Below are positions 34,975 through 44,462 of a DNA stretch of 64,000 nucleotides, piece by piece. This stretch comes from Egibacteraceae bacterium. Lineage in GTDB: Bacteria; Actinomycetota; Nitriliruptoria; Euzebyales; Egibacteraceae. Location: the NCBI GenBank assembly GCA_030446745.1, contig JAUJMS010000001.1, positions 163,107 to 227,106 on the forward strand, read 5' to 3'. A program made the translations under genes and the position numbers. Each line of letters starts with the position of its first letter. The stretch's first letter is position 1. Under the pieces are notes generated by a model that saw nothing but the letters and a program-made list of their open reading frames with translations, made no database searches and had not been told where the DNA came from.

Positions 34975-36828
34975 TTACGGCTTCTTCGCGAAGATGTAGA
35001 GCCCGTGGTCGCGGTCGCTGGCCGCGACGTACTCCTTGCCGTCAGCGCCGGTGAAGACGTCGACGCCCCAGAAGTTGTTGCCGCCCTCGTCGATGAAGGC
35101 GCCAACCTCGACCAGCTCGTCGTCCACGATCTTCGCCACCCGGAAGCCAGCGGCGTAGTACGAGAAGTAGGCGAGCCTGCTGCGGTCGTTGGAGGTCGCG
35201 ACCTCGTGGACCGACAGGTCCCCGAAGCCGGTGGCGAAGTCCTGGTCGTGCGCCTCAGGGACGGCGTACGTGTCGAGCTCGGCCATCTTGCCGGCCGAGT
35301 TGTCGAACAGGTGCACGTAGCCCCAGCCGTCGAAGTACGACGAGAAGGTCAGCGTGTCACCGGTCGTGCCTGGCGCGACGGGCAGTCGCGACGGGCCGGC
35401 GCCGGCGAGGCAGGCGTCGTTGTCGTAGGGCGTATCGAAGATCGCGAAGCCCTGGCCGCGCGGCGCCACGCCGAAGGTCGGGATGTCGCCCTGGACGCTC
35501 ATGCCGAGCGAGCCGTTGCAGCCGTCGGTCCCCGTCCGGTTGAAGATGAGGATGGCGGCGTAGCCACCGACGGCCTGGACGTTGGCGACCTTCTCCGTGA
35601 AGGTGCACAGCCCACGTTCGACGACCGCGATCTGCGAGCCGTCGCCGGCCCCCGCGCTCGGGTCGCCGTTGCAGCCGCGCCCGAAGAACACGCTCTCGCC
35701 GGTGATGGTCTGGCCGGGCTCGAGCTTCTTCGTGTCACTGCCCTGACCGGCGTTGATCTCCGTACCGTCGTCGACGTTGCGGGCCTCCAGCGCGAACGGC
35801 GAGAAGTCCTCGTCGGCGCCGATGACGTAGGCGTTGTTCTTGGTGAACTCGGCCTGGTGGCCGTTGCCCTCCGGCGGAACGGTCAGGCCGCTCTCCGCCG
35901 CCTCCGGGTCGGGGGTGTTGAAGTCGGTGTCGCCGAGGTAGACCGCGTCGCGCGGGTCGGTGACGTCGAGCTTGACGTAGCCGGCGTCCCAGTACGACAG
36001 CAGCATCTGGAAGCGACCACCGATCTCCTTGACGACCATGTCGTGGAGGAACACCTCGTCGAGACCCTGCTGCGTGATCTGCGGGAACGACTCGGCGAGG
36101 TTGTACTCGGCGATCAGCGCCGGCTTCTTCGGGTTGGTGATGTCGACGATGTCGACGTCGTCGGCCTCTTCGTTGTCCACCATCACCGCGTACGCGCGCC
36201 TGCCGGCGTCCCACGCGAACACGCTGTGGGTTTCGTGCGCGTCCTTCTTGCCCGTACCGGACACCACCTCGTCGCCGAAGCCCACGAACAGCGGCGTCGG
36301 GTGGGCCGGGTCGGTGACGTCGTAGGCGTTGATGCCGCCGAAGCCCGCCGTGTCGCGGCACTTCTCGTTGTTCGTCACGAGGATGTCGCCCTTGAACCGC
36401 GGCGTGGTGATGCGCACCGCCTGGACGCCCTCGCCCGGGTAGCTGCCTTCCTTGGCCTGGATGAAGGCGACCTCGTCGGGGTTGTCCACGTCGGAGATGT
36501 CGACGACGTGCACGCCGTTGTACTTGCAGGTCACGCCGCCCCAGGCGGCGACGAAGGCGGTGTCGCCGTCGGGAGAGACCCCGACGTCGGCGATCTTGCC
36601 TTCGCTGACGTTGCGCAGGGCCAACTTCGACACCACGTCGACGTTCTCGCGCTCGGGGTCGAGGTGGCCCTCGGTGCCACCGTGCTGCACGTGCTGGTCG
36701 TGGCCGTGCGTCGCCTTCGCGTTGTCGATCGCGCCGTCGTCGACGTCGTCGTGCGCGAACGCCGTGCCCGCCGCGAGCAACGAGAACGCGAGCGCCAAGG
36801 CGAGCAGGGGCCGGAGCCGTTGCGACAT
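34975..36828 (-). CDS. secreted LVIVD-repeat protein with inserted PA domain
   Basis: A 617-residue exported protein. A signal peptide (about 1-26, LLALALAFSLLAAGTAFA) is followed by a His/Asp-rich segment (THGHDQHVQHGG) and beta-propeller-like repeats (VHVVDISDVDNPDEVAFI, INAYDVTDPAHPTPLFVG, VDIVDITNPKKPALIAEY, VKLDVTDPRDAVYLGD). A protease-associated domain is inserted at about 355-450 (IAVVERGLCTFTEKV). The repeats continue to VHEVATSNDRSRLAYFSYYA. Substrate and function are unknown; such proteins are extracellular or cell-wall associated. Lower local Arg and more Asn/Asp/Thr than neighbours fits secretion. AGGAG precedes the ATG at 36828. Confidence 0.82.
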   Translation of the reverse strand: MSQRLRPLLALALAFSLLAAGTAFAHDDVDDGAIDNAKATHGHDQHVQHGGTEGHLDPERENVDVVSKLALRNVSEGKIADVGVSPDGDTAFVAAWGGVTCKYNGVHVVDISDVDNPDEVAFIQAKEGSYPGEGVQAVRITTPRFKGDILVTNNEKCRDTAGFGGINAYDVTDPAHPTPLFVGFGDEVVSGTGKKDAHETHSVFAWDAGRRAYAVMVDNEEADDVDIVDITNPKKPALIAEYNLAESFPQITQQGLDEVFLHDMVVKEIGGRFQMLLSYWDAGYVKLDVTDPRDAVYLGDTDFNTPDPEAAESGLTVPPEGNGHQAEFTKNNAYVIGADEDFSPFALEARNVDDGTEINAGQGSDTKKLEPGQTITGESVFFGRGCNGDPSAGAGDGSQIAVVERGLCTFTEKVANVQAVGGYAAILIFNRTGTDGCNGSLGMSVQGDIPTFGVAPRGQGFAIFDTPYDNDACLAGAGPSRLPVAPGTTGDTLTFSSYFDGWGYVHLFDNSAGKMAELDTYAVPEAHDQDFATGFGDLSVHEVATSNDRSRLAYFSYYAAGFRVAKIVDDELVEVGAFIDEGGNNFWGVDVFTGADGKEYVAASDRDHGLYIFAKKP

Positions 36829-37033
36829 GAAGTCTCCTCAAGTGGTCGGACCGGCCTGCCGAAACAGACCGCGGGACAGCAGGATGGCCGGGGCTCCGAT
36901 GGAGGTCGGAACGCCGGTACGTCTGGCAAGGGTACGCGATCACGCACCCGGCGGTAGGCCTTTCGTCTGATCCGGCGGGGTCCGCGCGCACGGCGCGTTG
37001 CAGCGCTGCCCGTCGGATGGGACAGTGAGGGCC

Positions 37034-38392
37034 ATGTCCACCGCCGCCCGCACTCATGGCTGGTCCCCCTCCTCGTGGGCGGCCTACCACGCCGCGCAGC
37101 AGCCCGAATGGCCCGACGACGGGGCGCTCGCCGCGGTGCTCGCCGACGTGGCGGCGATGCCGCCGCTGGTGTTCGCCGGCGAGGCCCGCGCGCTGCGCGA
37201 CCGGCTCGCGGCGGTGGCGGCGGGCGATGCCTTCCTGCTGCAGGGCGGCGACTGCGCCGAGACGTTCGCCGCCTTCGGCGCCGACGCGATCCGCGACAAG
37301 CTCAAGGTGCTGCTGCAGATGGCGGTCGTGCTGACCTACGGCGCCCAGCTGCCGGTCGTCAAGGTCGGGCGCATCGCCGGACAGTTCGCCAAACCGCGGT
37401 CGTCACCCGTCGAGGTCGTCGACGGCGTGGAGCTGCCGGCGTGGCGTGGCGACGCGGTCAACGGCGTTGACACCTCCGCGGCGTCGCGCCGCCCGGACCC
37501 CGCCCGCCTGCTGCGCGTCTACCACCAGTCGGCGGCGACCCTGAACCTGCTGCGGGCGTTCACGCGGGGCGGCTTTGCCGACCTCGAGAAGGTCCACGTG
37601 TGGAACCAGGAGTTCGTCGCCGCCTCGCCCGAAGGCCGGCGGTACGCGGCGCTCGGTGACGAGATCGCCCGCGCGCTGCGGTTCCTTGCCGCGTGCGGGG
37701 TCGACGTGCGCAACGACCCGACCTTTCACACCGTCGACTTCTGGACCTCCCACGAGGCGCTGCTGCTCGATTACGAGCAGGCGCTGACCCGGCAGGACTC
37801 GCTGACGGGGCGCTGGTACGACTGCAGCGCGCACATGCTCTGGATCGGTGAGCGCACCCGCGACCCCGATGGTGCCCACGTGCACTTCCTGTCGGGCGTC
37901 GACAACCCCGTCGGCGTGAAGCTCGGGCCGTCCGCGACGCCCGAGGCGGTCGCGGCGCTCGCGGCCCGGCTCAATCCGGACAACGCCCCTGGACGGCTGA
38001 CGCTGATCGCCCGCATGGGCGCCCCGTACGTCGAGGACGCGCTGCCACCGCTCGTGCGCGGCGTCCGCGACCGCGGCCTGTCGGTGGTGTGGTCGTGCGA
38101 CCCGATGCACGGCAACACCTTCGTCTCGGCGACGGGCTACAAGACCCGGCGGTTCACCGACGTGCTCGCCGAGCTTCGCGTCTTCTTCGGCGTGCACCGC
38201 GCCGAGGGCACCGTCCCGGGGGGCGTCCACATCGAGCTGACCGGCGAGGACGTCACCGAGTGCCTCGGCGGGGCGCAGGACATCGCCGACATGGACCTCG
38301 CGTACCGCTACGAGACCGCCTGCGACCCGCGGCTGAACAACGAGCAGGCGCTCGAGCTGGCCTTCGAGGTCGCCGCCATGCTCCGCACCTGA
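37034..38392 (+). CDS. aroG: 3-deoxy-7-phosphoheptulonate synthase, class II
   Basis: DAHP synthase condenses phosphoenolpyruvate and erythrose 4-phosphate, opening the shikimate pathway. The 452-residue product is the class II type of actinobacteria and plants: [20 protein letters not shown] with the metal-binding Cys, [43 protein letters not shown] and [18 protein letters not shown]. The ATG at 37034 is preceded by GAGG. It provides chorismate precursors used by pabB elsewhere in the window. Confidence 0.95.
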   Translation: MSTAARTHGWSPSSWAAYHAAQQPEWPDDGALAAVLADVAAMPPLVFAGEARALRDRLAAVAAGDAFLLQGGDCAETFAAFGADAIRDKLKVLLQMAVVLTYGAQLPVVKVGRIAGQFAKPRSSPVEVVDGVELPAWRGDAVNGVDTSAASRRPDPARLLRVYHQSAATLNLLRAFTRGGFADLEKVHVWNQEFVAASPEGRRYAALGDEIARALRFLAACGVDVRNDPTFHTVDFWTSHEALLLDYEQALTRQDSLTGRWYDCSAHMLWIGERTRDPDGAHVHFLSGVDNPVGVKLGPSATPEAVAALAARLNPDNAPGRLTLIARMGAPYVEDALPPLVRGVRDRGLSVVWSCDPMHGNTFVSATGYKTRRFTDVLAELRVFFGVHRAEGTVPGGVHIELTGEDVTECLGGAQDIADMDLAYRYETACDPRLNNEQALELAFEVAAMLRT

Positions 38393-38405
38393 CCCCGGCC
38401 CTTGT

Positions 38406-38427
38406 CACCGGCTTTGCGCTTCCGGTG
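38406..38427 (+). terminator. hairpin between the convergent DAHP synthase and MarP genes
   Basis: CACCGG and CCGGTG flank a 10-base loop in the 68-base convergent gap; weak and without a U-tract, but well placed for bidirectional termination. Confidence 0.35.
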
Positions 38428-38460
38428 CCGTCGCTGACGCAGCCCGGGTGAGCGCTCCGG

Positions 38461-39639
38461 TCAGAAGCGGCACGAGCCGGTGCCGACCGGGGTGTTGCGC
38501 GCGATGGCGTCGCGGACGTCGTCGCGGACGGAGGCCGCCGCAAGCGCGTAGGCGGTTCCGGGTTCCGCCGCGGCGGCGGCGAACACCACGCCCGCGACGC
38601 GCCCTTCGCTCGTGACGAACGGGCCACCTGAGTCGCCCCGCTGCACGCCCGCGGACAGGGTGAGCACCTGCCGGTTGACCACGCCGCGCCCGTAGATGTC
38701 GCGTCCCACGGCCTCGCCGCGCCCACGCACGGCCGCGGGCTTGACGACGAGGTCGCGGCGCCCGCCGGGGAAGCCGAGCGTCGCGCCGGCGGTACCGCGC
38801 TCGGCCGCATCGGTCACCCATGGGATCGCACGGGCGGCCGCGTCGGGAGCGGCGAGCACCGCGAGGTCGATGTCGGGATCGACGTAGATCGCCCGGGCCT
38901 GGTGCTCGCCGGCGCGGTCTCGTACCGCGAGCTGCCCGACACCGGCGACGACGTGGGCGTTCGTCACGACGAACCCCGGCTCGGGAACGAAGCCGGTTCC
39001 CGACGACATCCCCCCGCATCCGACGCCGACGACCTGGACGACGCTGCGCGCCCCGGCCCGCTGCGCCGCGGCGACGGCACCCCTGCTCGGCGGGTCGACC
39101 GGCGGGGCGATGGCCCCGCCGAAGTCGCTGAACACCGTCGGAAAGCCCTGGCGGTTCAGGTAGCCGCCGACACGGCTGAACACGTCCGGCGGTGGCGGGA
39201 GCGCGTCGTCGACCACCGCGACGATGCGCGAGGTGCGGACCTCCTTGGCGACGGCGGGGACCGGCCCCTGCGCGAGCACCGAGCCGAGCAGCCACACGGC
39301 GAGGAGCAGACCCGTGACGCCGACCGCGACGCCGGCGGTGCGGTCAACCGACGCCGCGCCCACGTCGGCGGCCGCCGCGCGCAGGCGCACGCCGACCGCC
39401 AGGCCGGCCACCTGCCCGACGACGATCGCGACCAGCAACAGTCCGAGGGTGAGCAACGACAGCGTCGACCCCGGCTCGGGGACGAACGACGCAGCGATAC
39501 GCGGGGCGGCGAGCGCCCCGACCAGCAGCCCCACCGCCGCGCCGCCGAAGGCGGCGACCTGCGACAGCGCGCCCTGGCGGAAGCCGCGGGCGGCCGAGTA
39601 GACCAGCCCGAGCAGCAGCACGAGGTCGACGACGTTCAT
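38461..39639 (-). CDS. marP: MarP-like membrane serine protease
   Basis: A 392-residue protein with four N-terminal membrane helices of the CvpA/colicin-V type (about 4-120) and an extracytoplasmic trypsin-like domain. The triad is visible at His229 (VVTNAHVV), Asp258 (DPDIDLAVL) and Ser337 (RGDSGGPF). Cys208 and Cys390 correspond to the redox-sensitive disulfide known in mycobacterial MarP, which maintains pH homeostasis in acid. I chose the ATG at 39639 because TACCAT lies seven bases upstream and the protein then aligns from its first helix; the ATG at 39648 is an alternative. Confidence 0.9.
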   Translation of the reverse strand: MNVVDLVLLLGLVYSAARGFRQGALSQVAAFGGAAVGLLVGALAAPRIAASFVPEPGSTLSLLTLGLLLVAIVVGQVAGLAVGVRLRAAAADVGAASVDRTAGVAVGVTGLLLAVWLLGSVLAQGPVPAVAKEVRTSRIVAVVDDALPPPPDVFSRVGGYLNRQGFPTVFSDFGGAIAPPVDPPSRGAVAAAQRAGARSVVQVVGVGCGGMSSGTGFVPEPGFVVTNAHVVAGVGQLAVRDRAGEHQARAIYVDPDIDLAVLAAPDAAARAIPWVTDAAERGTAGATLGFPGGRRDLVVKPAAVRGRGEAVGRDIYGRGVVNRQVLTLSAGVQRGDSGGPFVTSEGRVAGVVFAAAAAEPGTAYALAAASVRDDVRDAIARNTPVGTGSCRF

Positions 39640-39646
39640 GGGCGGC

Positions 39647-39652
39647 ATGGTA
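39647..39652 (-). promoter_or_regulatory. candidate -10 hexamer (TACCAT) of marP, leaderless
   Basis: TACCAT, seven bases, then the ATG at 39639. Together with the hexamer at 39661 on the other strand it forms a compact divergent leaderless promoter. Confidence 0.4.
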
Positions 39653-39660
39653 GGGACCGC

Positions 39661-39666
39661 TACCGT
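39661..39666 (+). promoter_or_regulatory. candidate -10 hexamer (TACCGT) of the threonine dehydratase gene, leaderless
   Basis: TACCGT, seven bases, then the ATG at 39674; no Shine-Dalgarno. Confidence 0.4.
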
Positions 39667-39673
39667 GCCGACG

Positions 39674-40657
39674 ATGATCGGGATCGACGACGTCCGCGCG
39701 GCGGCGGCACGGCTCGAAGGCGTCGCCAACCGCACCCCCGTGCTGACGTCGCGGACCCTGAACCGGATCACCGGCGCCGAGGTGTACCTCAAGGCCGAGT
39801 GCTACCAGCGCGGCGGCGCGTTCAAGTTCCGCGGCGCCTACAACAAGATCGCGAGCCTGCCGTCCCCCGCCCTGGCGCTCGGCGTCGCCGCGTTCTCGTC
39901 GGGCAACCACGCCCAGGCGGTCGCCATCGCGGCCCGGCTTGTCGGCACCACCGCGGTCATCGTCATGCCCGAGGACACGCCCGACGCGAAGCTCGCCGCG
40001 ACGCGCGGGTACGGCGCGGAGGTCGTCACCTACGACCGCTACCGCGAGGATCGCGAGGCGATCGGGGCCGCGCTCGCCGAGGAACGCGGGCTCACGCTCG
40101 TGCCGCCGTACGAGGACCCGCTCGTCATGGCCGGGCAGGGCACCGTCGCGAGCGAGCTCATCGACGAGGTCGGCGACCTCGACGTGCTGCTCGTCTGCGT
40201 CGGCGGCGGCGGGCTGATCGCCGGCTGCGCGACGGTGGCCAAGGCGATGGTTCCCGGCATCGAGGTCATCGGGGTCGAGCCCGAGACCGGCGACGACACC
40301 GCGCAGTCGCTCGCGGCCGGCCGGCGCGTGCGCATCCCCGTGCCGCGCACGATCGCCGACGGCCAGATGGCCGACATCCCTGGGCGCCTGACGTTCCAGG
40401 TCAACCGCAGGCTGCTCGACGGCGTCGCGCTGGTGTCCGACGCCGAGATCCTCGACGCGATGGCGTTGTTGTTCGACCGCTGCAAGGTCGTCGCCGAACC
40501 CAGCGGGGCGTCGGCGCTCGCCGCGCTGCTCGCCGGCCGCGTCGACGTCGGCGACCGGCGCGTCGGCGTGACGATCTCCGGCGGCAACGTGGGGCTCGCG
40601 CGGTTCGTGTCGCTCATGGCGGGCCGCTCGGGACCCACCGGTCCCGGCGCCGTCTGA
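39674..40657 (+). CDS. threonine/serine dehydratase (PLP fold type II)
   Basis: A 327-residue PLP enzyme of the serine/threonine dehydratase and racemase family. The Schiff-base Lys51 is in GGAFKFRGAYNK, SSGNHAQAVA binds the substrate carboxylate, and the Gly-rich phosphate loop is VGGGGLIAG. It lacks the C-terminal ACT regulatory domains of biosynthetic IlvA, so it is a catabolic threonine dehydratase or serine racemase-like form. It is divergent from marP with a 34-base gap. Confidence 0.9.
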   Translation: MIGIDDVRAAAARLEGVANRTPVLTSRTLNRITGAEVYLKAECYQRGGAFKFRGAYNKIASLPSPALALGVAAFSSGNHAQAVAIAARLVGTTAVIVMPEDTPDAKLAATRGYGAEVVTYDRYREDREAIGAALAEERGLTLVPPYEDPLVMAGQGTVASELIDEVGDLDVLLVCVGGGGLIAGCATVAKAMVPGIEVIGVEPETGDDTAQSLAAGRRVRIPVPRTIADGQMADIPGRLTFQVNRRLLDGVALVSDAEILDAMALLFDRCKVVAEPSGASALAALLAGRVDVGDRRVGVTISGGNVGLARFVSLMAGRSGPTGPGAV

Positions 40658-40693
40658 CGCCGCGGCAACGCCGCGCGGGCGCGGCGCAAGGGC

Positions 40694-41014
40694 TCAGATC
40701 AGCGTGCGGATCTCGCCGTCGGTGGCGTGCAAGACCGCACGCGCGGCCTCGTGCAGCGCCGCGTGGGCGTGGCGGAACGACGCGATCTCGTCGTCGGCCA
40801 CCTCGCCGTTGCCCGCGGCGGTCGGCTCGTCGAGCGCCTGGAGGGCGGCGTCCCAGTCCGTCGCCGCGGCGGCGCGCCGCAGGTGCATGTTCGGCGCCTG
40901 CAGCAGCGCGCGCTCGAGGTCCTGGATGACCGTGAGCACGACGTCGGTCGTCGTGCGCACGCCCGGCGTAGTGAGCAGGTGCAGCGCCTGCAGCTTGCGC
41001 ATCGCCATCGCCAT
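40694..41014 (-). CDS. hypothetical helical protein (106 aa)
   Basis: Not recognised. A 106-residue helical protein (MRKLQALHLLTTPG, VLTVIQDLERALLQAP, EIASFRHAHAALHEAARAVL) starting at a repeated ATG-GCG series at 41014. There are no membrane segments or metal motifs. It ends convergent with the dehydratase gene. Coding potential is better than in other frames, but the N-terminus adjoins a region that may be incomplete. Confidence 0.5.
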   Translation of the reverse strand: MAMAMRKLQALHLLTTPGVRTTTDVVLTVIQDLERALLQAPNMHLRRAAAATDWDAALQALDEPTAAGNGEVADDEIASFRHAHAALHEAARAVLHATDGEIRTLI

Positions 41015-41016
41015 GA

Positions 41017-41196
<180 letters not shown>

Positions 41197-41204
41197 CCCC
41201 CGCT

Positions 41205-41210
41205 TATCAT
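41205..41210 (+). promoter_or_regulatory. candidate -10 hexamer (TATCAT), leaderless
   Basis: TATCAT is eight bases before the ATG at 41219; no Shine-Dalgarno is present. Confidence 0.45.
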
Positions 41211-41218
41211 CCCGGCCC

Positions 41219-41974
41219 ATGGCGCGCACGAAGCGGCGGACCAACCCGGTGTTCGACGCCGGCGAGCTGCGGCTCATCGGCGGCGAGGCGCGCGCGGAGC
41301 GGGCGCTGGAGGATGCGGACAGCGTCGACCTGCTGGTGTGGAACATCTTCTCGACGCTGGACACCCACCGCGACCGTGACTGGCTCGCCTACCGGCTCGA
41401 GGCGTTCGGCGGCGCCGGCATGGGCGCCCCGGTCCGGCTGTCGCTGTGGACCGGCGCCGAGCGGGAACCGCTGCTGCACCCGGCCCCCGGCTACGTCGCG
41501 CACGTCCGCGAGCGCGCGCAGGCAGCCGGCGGCGACGACGCGACCGTCGCGGCGTTCGCCGCGCCGGTGGAGGTCCCCGTCCGGCTGGAGTCGCCCGACG
41601 TCCTCGCGCTCGTCGACGTGACCGTGGACACCGTCCCCGTCGGGCGGGGCGGGCGCGAACGTGTCGTGGAGCTCGTCGACGCCGGGCTGGAGCAGGCCCG
41701 GCGGCTGGGCAAACGCCTCGCCGTCGCGACCGTGTACCAGTCGGCCACGGCCGCGTCGACGCAGCTGTCGTCGCGGATCAACGATCTGCGCGACCCCACG
41801 GCGCTCGCGGCGGCGCTGCCCCACCGGCGGGTGGTCCCGCCCGTGACGCTGCGGGAGGTGTCGTGGCGGCAGCTGCTGCGCCTGTGGTCGGCCGAGATCG
41901 GCTACCTCGACGTCGGCGGACAGCCGGTCAAGGCCTTCCTGGAGCACTGCCGCGCGCGTGGCCTGCTCGCATGA
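41219..41974 (+). CDS. hypothetical protein (251 aa)
   Basis: I do not recognise the family. The 251-residue soluble protein starts MARTKRRTNPVFDAGELRLI and shows alternating strands and helices (SVDLLVWNIFSTLDTHRDRD, APVEVPVRLESPDVLALVDV, GLEQARRLGKRLAVATVYQS, WRQLLRLWSAEIGYLDVGGQ). The acidic and basic residues in VDLLVWNIFSTLDTH and DPTALAAALPHRRVV regions could form a nuclease- or hydrolase-like site, but no known motif is complete. It is probably expressed alone from a leaderless promoter. Confidence 0.65.
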   Translation: MARTKRRTNPVFDAGELRLIGGEARAERALEDADSVDLLVWNIFSTLDTHRDRDWLAYRLEAFGGAGMGAPVRLSLWTGAEREPLLHPAPGYVAHVRERAQAAGGDDATVAAFAAPVEVPVRLESPDVLALVDVTVDTVPVGRGGRERVVELVDAGLEQARRLGKRLAVATVYQSATAASTQLSSRINDLRDPTALAAALPHRRVVPPVTLREVSWRQLLRLWSAEIGYLDVGGQPVKAFLEHCRARGLLA

Positions 41975-42005
41975 CCCGTGCCCGACGCAGTCGCGGCGCC
42001 CAGCC

Positions 42006-42550
42006 TTAGCGCGACGCAGCGTCCGCCGCGTCGCGTTCGGTGGTCGCCGCTTCGTTGACCAGCCGGCCTGACTTGTCCTCGAGGTGGGCACGCACGAACC
42101 ACTGGAACAGCTCGAGCTTCTCGCTGTGACCGATGAGCAGGTCCTGCGTTACCGGGTCGAGCTCCTCCAGCTCACCGATGGCAGCGCGGTGGTCCGCATT
42201 GACCCCGCTGTAAACCAAGTCGAGCGCCGAGAGATGCTCCTGCGTCCCGCCGCGACCGATGGCGTAGTCGTCCCAGCCGCGGTGGCTCGCGATGTAACCG
42301 GGCGTGCCGATCGGCTCGTAACCCAGCGTCGCGATGCGCTCGGCGATCTCGTCGGACATCGCCCGGACCGCCTCGACCTGCGGGTCGAGCATCTCGTGGA
42401 CGCCGATGAAGCTCGGACCGATGACGTTCCAGTGGATGTGCTTGAGCGTCAGCTGCAGGTCGAGCAGGGAGTTGAGCCGCTGCTGGAGCAGCGTGGCGAT
42501 CTTGCTGCCGCTCTCGGGTCAAGCCCCGGAATCGTGTAGCGCGAGACCAT
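42006..42550 (-). pseudogene. dps: Dps/ferritin-like DNA-protection protein with a one-base frameshift near its start
   Basis: Dps dodecamers oxidise and store iron and protect DNA. The ATG at 42550 with a GGAAAGGA Shine-Dalgarno gives [12 protein letters not shown]; then one base is missing at about 42515-42519 and the frame changes. The rest is clearly Dps: SKIATLLQQRLNSLLDLQLT, KHIHWNVIGPSFIGVHEMLD (ferroxidase His and Asp/Glu), GLVYSGVN-like DLVYSGVNADHR and LELFQWFVRAHLED. The repaired length of about 181 residues is normal. A sequencing deletion is as likely as a real mutation. Confidence 0.88.
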
Positions 42551-42668
42551 GCGGGCGTCCTTTCCATCGTCGGTACCGGCCGGGAAGCGTCCATTGCGGC
42601 CTACCCCGCACGCGGTGGTGGTAGCCGGGGCAGTTGACGCGGCAGCGAGGTCCGGCGACCGTTGCCGC

Positions 42669-43877
42669 ATGCAGACCGCTGCTGAACCCTCCGCCGTCGC
42701 CGCGCGCGTCCGCCGGGTCGCGGAGTCCGCCACCCTGGCGATCGACGCCCGTGCGAAGGCGCTGAAGGCAGCCGGGGAGGACGTCGTGGGGTTCGGCGCC
42801 GGCGAGCCTGACTTCCCCACGCCCGCCCACATCGTCGCCGCCGCGCAGCGCGCCTGCGCCGACCCGGCGAACCACCGCTACAGCCCCACCGCCGGCCTGC
42901 CGGCGCTGCGCGCCGCCATCGCGCGCAAGACCGCCCGCGACTCGGGCCTGGAGGTTTCGCCCGACGAGGTCCTCGTGGCCAACGGCGGCAAGCACGCCCT
43001 CTACACGGTGTTCCAGGCGCTGCTCGACCCGGGCGACGAGGTGCTGCTCCCGGCGCCGTACTGGGTCAGCTACCCCGAGCAGATCGCGCTCGCCGGCGGC
43101 CGCGCCGTCGCGGTGCCGACTGACGTCGGCTCGGGTTTCCGCGTGTCCGTCGAGCAGCTCGACGCGGCGCGAACGCCGCGGACGAAGGCACTGCTGTTCG
43201 TGTCACCGTCCAACCCGACCGGCGCGGTCTACCCCCCGGACGTCGTCGCCGCGATCGGGCGCTGGGCCGAGGACACCGGCCTGTGGGTGATCACCGACGA
43301 GATCTACGAGCACCTGGTGTACGGCGACGCGCGGTTCGTGAGCATGCCGGCCGTCGTCGAGGGGTTGCGCGACCGCTGCATTGTCGTCAACGGGGTCGCC
43401 AAGACCTACGCGATGACCGGCTGGCGCGTCGGCTGGTCGATCGCGCCGGTCCCGTTCACCCGCGCGATGACGCGCCTGCAGAGCCATGCGACGTCCAACG
43501 TCGGCAACGTCGCGCAGGCCGCGGCGCTCGCCGCCGTCGAGGGGCCGCTGAACGACGTCGCGACGATGCGCGCGACGTACGACCGCCGGCGTCGCGTCGC
43601 GCACGAGCGGCTCGACGCCATCGAGGGCGTCGTCTGTCCGCTGCCCGAGGGCGCCTTCTACGCCTTTCCCTCCGTCGAAGGCGTGCTCGGCCGCGACGTG
43701 GGCGGACGCAGGGTCACGACCGCCGCGCAGCTGTGCGAGGCGCTGCTCGACTGCGCCAAGGTCGCACTGGTGCCAGGCGAGGGCTTCGGCGCCCCCGGGT
43801 ACGTGCGGCTGTCCTACGCACTGTCCGACGAGGACCTCGTCAAGGGCCTCGAGCGAATCGCCGCCGCGCTGGCGTGA
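42669..43877 (+). CDS. aspartate/aromatic aminotransferase, class I fold
   Basis: A 402-residue PLP aminotransferase of subgroup I-gamma. It has [20 protein letters not shown], the NGGKHALY and [10 protein letters not shown] segments, [10 protein letters not shown], and the PLP Lys at about 245 ([16 protein letters not shown]). Aspartate with 2-oxoglutarate is the likely substrate pair, though prephenate or kynurenine specificity cannot be excluded. The ATG at 42669 fits the usual N-terminus. It is divergent from dps. Confidence 0.92.
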   Translation: MQTAAEPSAVAARVRRVAESATLAIDARAKALKAAGEDVVGFGAGEPDFPTPAHIVAAAQRACADPANHRYSPTAGLPALRAAIARKTARDSGLEVSPDEVLVANGGKHALYTVFQALLDPGDEVLLPAPYWVSYPEQIALAGGRAVAVPTDVGSGFRVSVEQLDAARTPRTKALLFVSPSNPTGAVYPPDVVAAIGRWAEDTGLWVITDEIYEHLVYGDARFVSMPAVVEGLRDRCIVVNGVAKTYAMTGWRVGWSIAPVPFTRAMTRLQSHATSNVGNVAQAAALAAVEGPLNDVATMRATYDRRRRVAHERLDAIEGVVCPLPEGAFYAFPSVEGVLGRDVGGRRVTTAAQLCEALLDCAKVALVPGEGFGAPGYVRLSYALSDEDLVKGLERIAAALA

Positions 43878-43960
43878 GCGCCGGCGCCGTCGCTGCGCCG
43901 TGCATGATGCGTGGCGAATCGGTCATCATCGTGCGACACGACGAGGAGGTAGCGACAGCC

Positions 43961-44431
43961 ATGGCGGCCTTCCGCCTCACCAGCACGGCGTTCGCGCACG
44001 ACGAACCACTGCCCGACGAGCAGCTGGGAGAGGACGAGGGTGTCTCCCCGCCACTGGCCTGGAGCGATGTCCCCGCCGACACGAAGGAGCTCATCCTCGT
44101 CTGCGACGACCCGGACGCCGACGCGGGCGTGGTGACCCACTGGGTCGTCTACGGCATCGCCCCGGATGCGGGCAGCCTGCCGGGCGCCGTGCCACGCGAC
44201 GCCTACATCGAGGGCCCGATCGAGCTGGTACAGGGGCTCAACGAGTTCGACGAGGTCGGCTACTCCGGGCCCGAGCCGGACGAGGACCGCGGTCCCCACC
44301 GCATCTTCTTCCGGCTCTACGCGCTGGACACGGAACTCGTCACCCTGCCACCCGGCGTCACGCGAACCGAGCTGCGCGCCGCCGCGAAGGACCACGTCCT
44401 CGGCATCGCGGAGCTCGTGGGCATCGCGTGA
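43961..44431 (+). CDS. YbhB/YbcL-type PEBP family protein
   Basis: A 156-residue phosphatidylethanolamine-binding-protein fold: EDEGVSPPLAWSDVPADTKE, the anion-pocket segment CDDPDADAGVVTHWVVYGI, and GPHRIFFRLYALDTEL. The molecular role in bacteria is unclear. GAGGAGG about ten bases upstream selects the ATG at 43961 over earlier in-frame starts. Confidence 0.88.
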   Translation: MAAFRLTSTAFAHDEPLPDEQLGEDEGVSPPLAWSDVPADTKELILVCDDPDADAGVVTHWVVYGIAPDAGSLPGAVPRDAYIEGPIELVQGLNEFDEVGYSGPEPDEDRGPHRIFFRLYALDTELVTLPPGVTRTELRAAAKDHVLGIAELVGIA

Positions 44432-44462
44432 CGCGGGCGCGCTGCCGGCCCTGGAGTGCGTC

